A stretch of DNA of 64,000 nucleotides from Orobanche coerulescens. Taxonomy: Eukaryota; Streptophyta; Magnoliopsida; Lamiales; Orobanchaceae. How positions within the stretch are numbered: the first letter of the stretch is position 1; every line of letters starts with the position of its first letter. Below are positions 56,437 through 64,000 of this stretch, piece by piece. The stretch is from positions 168,635,965 through 168,699,964 of the forward strand of contig CM065802.1 in the NCBI GenBank assembly GCA_033398695.1, in the 5' to 3' direction. The translations under genes were made by a program, and so were the position numbers. The notes under the pieces were generated by a model. It worked only from the letters and a program-made list of their open reading frames with translations. It ran no database searches and had not been told where the DNA came from.

Positions 56437-57770
56437 ATGGAAAGAGCTGGCAGAGGATGCGGGGGAAGAGGCCGCGGTGCGGGCCGAAACTCGAGAGCTC
56501 GTGTGAATACGCGTGCGAATGCTAGGAATAATGCTAATTAATCGAGCAGTTATGCTGCCACTCATTCACCTGGGCGTAATCATTCATTATCAGGGAGTCG
56601 TACCCGGGACACAGCTCAGTCAGAAGGTGTTTGGGTTGATCCACTCGCTTTTATGCAGGGCATGATGGGCCAAATGACGCATATGGCACAACTGATGGAG
56701 ACGATGCATAATTCAGCTACGCAGACTCAACAGGCTCCTCCGCCGCCACCTCAGAGGCAAGAGAGGGATGTGAGCAGTATCATTGGCGACATCTCTCGCC
56801 AAAGGCGACCTACCTTTGAGGGTTCATCTGAACCGGCAGATATCATTCACTGGCTTGAGCATTTCGAGAAACTGTTTGCTATGGTGGACTGTCCTGAGGG
56901 ACACAAAGTTTCAGTTGCGGCTTACTATCTGGGTAAGAGCGCTCATTCATGGTGGCTATTGTTGAAGCCCACCGACGGATTTTGTACTTGGGAACAATTC
57001 AAGACTCTCATGATGGAGAGGTATTATCCGGCCCCACTCAGAGAGGCCAAGTTATTCGAATTACTCACTCCCGACCCATCAGCGGACGACGATGTTCTCA
57101 CCATCGCCGAGAAATTTCAGGAGCTACTTCCTTTCGTCTCGTCCATTATTCATTCTGAGGCGGACAAGATCAAATATTTCAGCAAGAGGTTGAAGCCTTG
57201 TATGCAACTTCAGTTGCTTAATCATCATTGCACCACCCTGGCCGAAGTCATTGAGAAAGCTCTTACGTATGAGCTTACCACTGAGGAAATTCCTAAGAAT
57301 CAAACTTCATCTACTGGCAAGAAGTCTAAAAATCGTAATCAGTCTGGCGGCAGCCAGACCACTTTCAAGAAACCACGTGCGGGCTCCACTTTTTCCGAGC
57401 GACCTCCTATGACGCCTAAACCTGCGGAATCTCAGTCCCGAGCGGCCAGTTCGGCCATCACCTGTTTCAACTGTGAAGAACAGGGTCATTTCAGTACCAA
57501 GTGTCCGAGGCAGACTGTCACATGCCATAACTGTGGAATTGCGGGGCATAGGGCCCGTTTTTGCCGAAGGGACTCCAAACCCACTCCGGCGACATCTCAG
57601 AAACCAAAACAGTCAGCGGTTCCGAATCAGGCCACTCAGTCCACGTCGTTTAAGACGACAGGAGCTAACAAAGGCGGAGCCAAGAGTTATCAGACGGGAG
57701 CGTCTGGTTCGGGGGCCGGCAAGCCCCGAATTTACGAGATGAAGAAGACCGACGATCCAGAGGCCCTGAT
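56437..57770 (+). pseudogene. Gag of element G
   Basis: The start is the ATG at 56437 (MERAGRGCGGRGRGAG), preferred because D and F start at the same place. Codon 35 is TAA where D has a Ser codon. The frame then stays open. The core has FEGSSEPADIIHWLEHFEKL, YYLGKSAHSWWLL and MMERYYPAPLREAK. The C-terminus has two CCHC zinc knuckles, CFNCEEQGHFSTKC and CHNCGIAGHRARFC. It is the most complete gag of the window. Gag packages the RNA in cytoplasmic particles. Confidence 0.9.
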
Positions 57771-58218
57771 GATCTTAGGTACACTCGATATTCTATCTCA
57801 ACCTATGTGTACCCTTTTTGATACTAGTGCATCGCATTCTTTCATTTCCGAATCATGTTTGAGTAGACTATGTCTAGGTAGTGCTACTAGTTGTGAGCCT
57901 TATCTCATCGGTCTACCTGATGGTAGAAGAATTATCGGGAATCGTGAGATTAAGGATTGTCCAATTCTGCTTCATGGCCGTGATTGGTTAGCAGACCTAA
58001 TCATGGAAGATTTTCCAAGAGACGCCGTCATTCTGGGTATTGATTGTATGGATCGTCACGATGCCGTCATTAGCATCCGTAAGCGTTTGGTCTCTATCAT
58101 TTCAGATGATGGGGTCGAATGTGTTTTTCAGGGAGGTAATCCCAGCTGTTCCGGGAGAGTCATCAACTTGATGAAAGCAGTGAAATTACTCAATCAGGGG
58201 TGTGTCGGTTATTGGTGA
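57771..58218 (+). pseudogene. Protease of element G with altered active site
   Basis: The block TLFDTSASHSFISESCL matches the D protease, but Asp-Thr-Gly is Asp-Thr-Ser (codon 57826-57828, G to A). The frame continues CMDRHDAVISIRKRL and ends at a TGA (58216) where D has a Cys codon. The change in the catalytic triad should disable it. Confidence 0.85.
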
Positions 58219-58221
58219 TAT

Positions 58222-59097
58222 ATGACTAAGACCGAGAAATCATCAATAATGTTGGCAGATATTCCGGTAGTGAGAGAATATGCCGACGTATTTCCGGACG
58301 AGTTACCTGGTTTGCCTCCACAGAGAGATGTGGAATTCACGATTGAGTTGGAGCCTGGTACATCTCCAATATTGAAGGCACCGTATTGGATGGCCCCGAC
58401 CGAAATGCTGGAACTAAAGAATCGATTGGAGGATTTGACCGAGAAGGGTTATATCCGGCCGAGTGCGTCTCCGTGAGGAGCACCGGTATTATCTGTCAAG
58501 AAAAAGGACGGTTCTTTTCGTTTGTGTATTGATTACCGAGAGCTGAACAGGGTGACGATCAAGAATAAATATCCCCTACCCCGTATGGATGATCTTTTGG
58601 ATCAACTTCAGCGAGCTTCAGTATTTTTCAAGATCGATTTAAGATCTGGGTATCATCAGTTGCGGATCCGAGAGTCGGATATTGCTAGGACGGCGTTCCG
58701 AACACGCTATGGTCATTATGAGTTTGTGGTAATACCGTTTGGGTTAACTAATGCACATGCGGTATTCATGGAGTTAATGAATCGGGTTTTCATCGACTAT
58801 TTAGATCGGTTCGTGGTTGTCTTCATTGATGACATTTTAATTTATTCTCGTGACCGAGAGGAGCACGAGTTTCACCTTCATCAGGTGCTCGACTTGTTGA
58901 GACGAGAGCAACTTTATGGGATGTTTTCCAAATGTGAATTATGGATGTCCGAAGTGATGTTTCTCGGACATGTAATTTCATCAGATGGAGTTCGTGTTGA
59001 TCCTCAGAAGACGGAGGCTATCTGAGATTGGCAACCTCCACAGAATGTTAAGGACATCCGAAGTTTCCTCGGATTAGCTGGTTATTATCGGCGATTT
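58222..59097 (+). pseudogene. Reverse transcriptase of element G
   Basis: Same frame as gag. The text runs [20 protein letters not shown] to YIRPSASP, then TGA (58474) where a Trp codon stands in D and F. It continues [48 protein letters not shown] and catalytic [13 protein letters not shown], intact. A TGA at 59023 replaces Arg. Two stops disable it. Confidence 0.85.
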
Positions 59098-59620
59098 GTG
59101 GAAGGATTTTCTAAAATCGCTCAACCCATGACGAACCTTTTAAGGAAAGATAAGAAATACAGGTGGTCCGACACGTGTCAACAGATTTTGGAGGAACTCA
59201 AGAGCCGGTTAATTTCAGCACCTGTCATTTCTTTACCGCAAGGGACGGAAGGATTTGTGGTCTATAGTGATGCGTCCGGACAGGGTCTCGGATGTGTACT
59301 CATGCAGAACGGGAAAGTTATTGCTTATGCTTCACGGCAATTGAGACCTTACGAGGTTAATTATCCGACCCACGACCTGGAGCTAGCAGCCGTGGTATTC
59401 GCATTGAAGATTTGGTGTCATTATCTTTATGGCGTTACCTGTCAGATATTCACCGATCATAAGAGTTTAAAATATATATATTTACTCAGAAGGAGTTAAA
59501 TATGCGACAGAAACGGTGGTTGGAACTAATCAAAGATTATGATATTGAGATACTTTACCACCCGGGCATGGCGAACGTTGTTGCTGACGCCTTGAGTCGT
59601 AAGTCCGTTTAGGAGCAGAT
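59098..59620 (+). pseudogene. RNase H of element G, frameshifted
   Basis: [19 protein letters not shown] and [18 protein letters not shown] begin it, in the gag-pol frame. A TA-dinucleotide expansion near 59477 inserts two bases and shifts the frame. The rest ([27 protein letters not shown]) reads on in the new frame to a TAG near 59609. Confidence 0.85.
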
Positions 59621-61166
59621 GCTTACTCGATTAACAGTTCAGAAGGGACTTCAGCAAGAATTACTTAGGCATAAGACCGAGGTTTGGTTACAGCGTGTTC
59701 AGGGACACGTTTGTATGCTGGAGATTTCATCGCCACTTGAAGAGGCGATCAGGGTGAATCAGGTTTCGGACCCATTTCTGTTACGCATTCGAGAGGATGT
59801 GACACACGGGAAAGCCCCTGGCTTTGTGGTCCATGAGGATGGACTCTTGAGATTTAAGAATTGGTTATGTGTACAGGCGAATAACGAGTTGAAAAACTCG
59901 ATTTTGAGAGAATCCCATGCTACCCCTTATTCTATTCATCCGGGGTCCAGCAAGATGTACAAAGACTTGAAACAAAATTACTGGTGGAGTAATATGAAGC
60001 GTGAAATCGCCGAGTTTGTTTCGAGATGTCTCACCTGTCAACAAGTCAAGATAGAACATCAGCGACCGGCAGGTATGCTGAAACCGATCCCTATTCCAGA
60101 GTGGAAATGAGAGGATATTTCAATGGACTTCATCGCAAGTTTGCCGACGAGTCGCCGTGGCATGAATACAATCTGGATAATTGTGGATCGTCTAACTAAT
60201 TCAGCGCATTTTCTCGAGATTAAGGATACTTGGGGTCCCTAGAGACTTGCCCAGTTGTTCATCAAAGAAATAGTGAGATTTCACGGCACTCCTAAGAGTA
60301 TCGTTTCTGATCGTGACGAGCGATTTGTGTCTCATTTTTGGAAATCAGTTCATCGTGCCATGGGAACTCAACTTAATTTCAGCACATCTTTTCATCCTCA
60401 GTCCGACGGACAATCAGAGAGGACTATTCAGACATTGGAGGACATGTTGAGGGCATGCGTCCTCGATTGGAAAGACGATTGGGAAGCCCAACTACCATTG
60501 ATCGAATTCATGTATAATAATAGTTGGCATGCTTCGATTAAGATGTCACCTTACGAGGCCTTGTACGGTCATCGTTGTCGATCTCCTTTGTGTTGGGACG
60601 ACTTATCAGAATCAATCGGCACCGAGCCCGATATGCTTATAGCCGCCCGTGAGAAGGTAGCTTTGATCAGGAGTCGTTTGTTGACCGCTCAGAGTCGACA
60701 GAAATCATATATAGATACTCGTCGTCGACCATTAGAATTCGAGACAGGTGACCATGTTTTGGTCAAGGTATCCCCGAGTCGTGGTATTTTCCGTTTTGGG
60801 AAGAGGGGAAAGTTGAGTCCGAGATTCATTGGACCGTTTGAGATTTTGGATCGAGTATGCGAGTTAGCTTATCGATTGGCCCTACCTCCGGCGTTGAGCC
60901 GAATTCATAATGTATTTCACGTATCTCAGTTACGGAAGTATGTTGCCGACCCGAGCCACATACTTCGGTTCGACGAAATCGAGATCGCCGATGATCATTC
61001 ATATGAGGAGCATCCTATACGAGTCTGGGAGCGGCGAATCAAACAGTTGAGGAACAAGACGATTCCTTTGGTTAAAATGCAGTGGTCTAGACACGGAATC
61101 GAAGAGGCTACTTGGGAAACCGAGGATAGTATGTGGGAGAGTTATCCCGAGTTGTTTGACCCTTAG
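59619..61166 (+). pseudogene. Integrase with chromodomain-like tail, element G, two stops
   Basis: The zinc region is HATPYSIHPGSS then CLTCQQVK. A TGA at 60108 replaces Trp, and a TAG near 60240 replaces Glu. The catalytic acids are readable in MDFIASLP, SDRDERF and SDGQSERTIQTLED. The C-terminus has RGKLSPRFIGPFEIL and a chromodomain-like MQWSRHGIEEATWETEDSMW. The fragment 60255-61166 is open for 303 codons. Confidence 0.9.
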
Positions 61167-61182
61167 TTTCGAGGATGAAACT

Positions 61183-61199
61183 CTTTTAAGGGGGGTGTA
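61183..61199 (+). other. Polypurine tract of element G
   Basis: CTTTTAAGGGGGGTGTA directly precedes the LTR. It is the same as in D. Confidence 0.85.
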
Positions 61200-61417
61200 T
61201 GTAAAACCTGGTTGTAATTCAGTCATTATCATTCAGTACTTATCATTCTGTAATTGTCACTCAGTAATTTTCACTCATTAACGATCGTTTGTCACTCATA
61301 TTCAATCATTGTACTCACTATTCAGAGTACTTGTATCGACATTCATCATCAACCTAGATGAAGTTTCGTGCCGTGTTTATCACCGTTGTCATCTTCATAG
61401 TGTGATGTGTGTGAGGA

Positions 61418-61985
61418 GTAGCACACGCTACATACTCTCTTTAGTGTGCTCTAATTGAGTACGGGTAGCGCACGCTACCTCTCAACACTAGCGCACGCTA
61501 GTGTAGTTCAGCAGGCAGTCCAGAAGGCACTGGACTGCAGTTGGGATTGTAAGTAGCGCACGCTATGAATGGTAAGTAGCGCGTGCTATTAGGTCGGTGT
61601 AGCGCACACTATACTATCGGTGTAGCGCGCGCTAAGGTAGGATCAGGTTGAGTCCAGTGGCTACTGGACTGAACGAGATTAATTCATAGCTCACGCTATG
61701 AGTGGTTTTCAGCATACGCAAATGGTGTAGTAGCGCACGCTAAATATTGATTGTAGCGGACGCTACCGAGATCAGGTCATAGGATAGAAGGTTCTGGACT
61801 CCAGTACTGGGCATCAGATAATTCGTTAGCGCACGCTAACATTTTGAGTTAGCGCACGCTAAGTACATGGTCATAGCGCACGCTACAAGAGGTACGTAGC
61901 GCACGCTACCGTTGCGAACAGAGGGTACTGGACTACCCAGTACACCCATTAGCGCACGCTATGCACAGGAGCTAGCGCACGGTAA
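61418..61985 (+). repeat. U3 palindrome array, 3' LTR of G
   Basis: Counterpart of 53697-54255, with the same words and order. Differences between the two are mostly single substitutions within words. Confidence 0.9.
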
Positions 61986-63542
61986 CTGGGATTTTCTATA
62001 TATAGGACAGTCCAGTCCTTTAGCGTCTTTTGTCATTTCTCTTCGTTTCTTCGGCGGTTTTAGACGATTTTGGACGAATTGGAGAGTGTTCTTCGAGGTG
62101 CAATCATCTATCATCATCATCAAGCTTATAATCCAGAGTAATCGTCATTTCATCATCCCCAACACATCAAATTAAAGGTAATGATTTATTGAATCTAGAA
62201 ATTCGGATATTTGGGGTTTTCCTTCCATTTTCTTCGTATGAACTTGGATTGTTGTTGGAATATGTTAGATATGAATTATCTATCTTGGATAAATGTATTC
62301 CTACAGATTTAATAGCATATATTTCGGATTTCATGAATTGTTTGGGGTTTGATTCAAGAACACTTTGGGGTTGACTTCGATATTTTTGGGGGTTTCGATT
62401 TAGATGTTGTCGTTAACTCGATTTATGGATTCCTATGGGATTATTGATATCATTGCAGTTGTTATTGATTTGAAATACTCATTTTGGAGTTGGTTTTGAT
62501 ATATTCGGGATTTGGATATTATCAAAGGATGTTTGTTGCTAAATGTTCGCTAGAATGCCTCAATGAGTTTGGATATTGTTGTATCGACGTTTGAGTCGGT
62601 TATAATCGTGTTTGATTCGTATATTGAGCATTGTTGGTATTGTCATTTAAGGTTGTTCGAGCGACCGACATTTCATTTAGGACGTTGTTCGTGGAAGGAC
62701 ATACTTCATCGGCGTTGTGTAAGTTAATTCTTACTCGGTTAAAAGGATATTCATTCCTTTCGTTGTTGTTCATTCATAATTATAGTTCATTCATAATGTA
62801 TTAACCGTATTGAGACTTGTAATTGTCATTTAATCACTTCAGTCACAAGGAATGACGGTTCCACTCATTTCATTGAGCTATCATTCATTTCACTGTCATT
62901 TCATCTCGGTTAGTCATTATTGATTTCGATGTCACTTTTGTTATCTCGTGGCATTCCGGGTCATCCTGGCGTGCCGGTTGGTATGTGTAGGAATTTCATG
63001 TCGGGCACATATTAAGTCGTGTGTTGGTTGTTGGCCTCACATTGGACTGTGCACACGAGAAGAATTACTTCATGAGACTAATTAGGTACAAGACCACACG
63101 TGTATTCGATCGATACTCGTTGGTGGCTTGTGCACGGACACATTTCCATCCCGGGCGTAGTGTGGCGCCACCCTTTGAGACGTACCGTTAGTTGATTCAT
63201 ACAGCATGTTTGATTGCGTATGTTTTCAACAGGATTGGGTTAATCTGACCGATTCACTTTTGATCGCATGTGTTCGACGGTTTGAGATTTTGATCGAACT
63301 TGTGGTTTATACAGCATATATGATTATGTTTATTCAACTCTTGAGGATTGTTGTTCTGTGTAACTGACCCCATTGGGGGATATTGTTTTCAGGTCATGGC
63401 AAGTCTAAGGCACGGGAAGAGAACGTTGACGGCGAGGAGTCCCAGTGATACTAGTAGGGGCCCCCAGTCCTTTCATTCACCGTGTTTCCTTATTTTATTT
63501 CCGCTGCAGATTTCCGTTTGGATTTTGAGTTCATTCAGTATT

Positions 63543-63570
63543 GTATATTTTATCTCCATATAAAATATAC
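63543..63570 (+). repeat. LTR-end hairpin, element G
   Basis: GTATATTTTAT and ATAAAATATAC arms, 11 bases each, perfect. It is absent from the 5' LTR of G. Confidence 0.85.
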
Positions 63571-63747
63571 TTGTATTCAATTACTTTCTTGGGTGTGTTG
63601 TAATAAAACTCCTCATCGGAGTAATTATTGATATACTGTGGTTCGGTACTACAATCATATCACTTAATTCATTAATTTTCATCTGCCTAGTGGGTCCCAG
63701 TCGAAGGTCCACGGTACTGTAATACCCATCTAGTTAGGGGTGTTACA

Positions 63748-63835
63748 AAAATAATCTCCAATGTTGAACGACTTCAAAAATGACGTCCCTGGGCAAAGTG
63801 GCCAAAAAATAACGTCTCGGAATGACACGATAAAA
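63748..63835 (+). repeat. ~29-bp array, last remnant
   Basis: Units with AAAAATGACGTCCCTGGGC text continue the array after G. They fade out near 63835. Confidence 0.7.
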
Positions 63836-64000
63836 AAAGTAATATGGTGTTTTTTGTCAAATTTGTGAAGTATGGATAGTTTGGATATAAAAATATAAAA
63901 TATTCAAATGAAAAACTTATTTTAGAAAATGAAAAATAGTGAAACCTCCAACTTAAATTGAAAATGAGAAAATAATATAAAAGATAATTGCCTAAAGGTT
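63836..64000. other. AT-rich end of window
   Basis: I see no gene, repeat unit or element end here. Confidence 0.5.

Larger units (their letters stand above)
53479..63747 (+). mobile_element. Ty3/gypsy chromovirus G (Tekay-like), complete structure
   Basis: Two LTRs (53479-55999 and 61200-63747), primer site, leader, gag, protease, RT, RNase H, integrase with chromodomain-like end, and polypurine tract, all in standard order over 10.3 kb. A perfect 5-bp duplication AAAAT flanks it (53474-53478, 63748-63752). Several stops and one frameshift interrupt the single gag-pol frame. It is the best template of its family in the window. Confidence 0.95.
61200..63747 (+). mobile_element. 3' LTR of element G
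   Basis: TGTAAAACCT (61200) to GTGTTACA (63747), 2,548 bases. Array at 61418-61985, TATA-like CTATATATAGG near 62000, donor and acceptor sites as in the 5' LTR, hairpin at 63543-63570. Confidence 0.9.

Overview
The window is a nested retrotransposon block from a flowering-plant nuclear genome. It is probably a dicot, but the sequence does not fix the species. The evidence is plant-type Ty3/gypsy chromoviruses with a degenerate C-terminal chromodomain (Tekay/Del-like), a Tat-type gypsy element with a second RNase H, Ty1/copia elements, and a CACTA DNA transposon holding intron-containing pieces of plant genes. I see no intact host gene, tRNA, rRNA or CRISPR array.

Layout. (1) 1-6202, minus strand: Tat-lineage gypsy element A, with an LTR-like fragment of another element cutting its integrase at about 91. 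(2) 6203-10280, minus: 5'-truncated copia element B, placed inside A's LTR. (3) 10296-12561 and 22742-24381: two halves of a long Tekay-like LTR (C), split by D. (4) 12562-22741, minus: Tekay-like element D with both LTRs. (5) 24382-27617 and 43649-45776, plus: 5'-truncated copia element E, split by F. (6) 27618-43648, plus: Tekay-like element F, whose reverse transcriptase is split by H. (7) 32352-38543: H, a small non-coding LTR element in the tandem form LTR-internal-LTR-internal-LTR, with a perfect 5-bp target duplication. (8) 45777-47045: unclassified LTR-like DNA. (9) 47046-49080, 53255-53478 and 63748-63835: a degenerate ~29-bp tandem array whose two arms are inverted, like a foldback element. 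(10) 49081-53254: a non-autonomous CACTA element that carries exon pieces of three unrelated cellular genes on one strand (cysteinyl-tRNA synthetase, Msp1/ATAD1-type AAA ATPase, SMU1-type WD40 protein). (11) 53479-63747, plus: Tekay-like element G with both LTRs and a perfect 5-bp target duplication.

No element can encode a full set of proteins: every gag-pol is interrupted by stops, frameshifts or insertions. Several reverse transcriptases keep their catalytic motif. The Tekay-like LTRs share a body plan: a U3 packed with short palindromic words, a TATA box, then a possible intron inside the LTR, a hairpin (lost from one G copy), and an initiator-Met-like primer site. The palindromic word differs between C, D/G and F, and H has its own version. 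The most unusual items are the multi-gene capture by the CACTA element, these U3 word arrays, the possible LTR introns, the tandem non-autonomous element, and the inverted 29-bp array.
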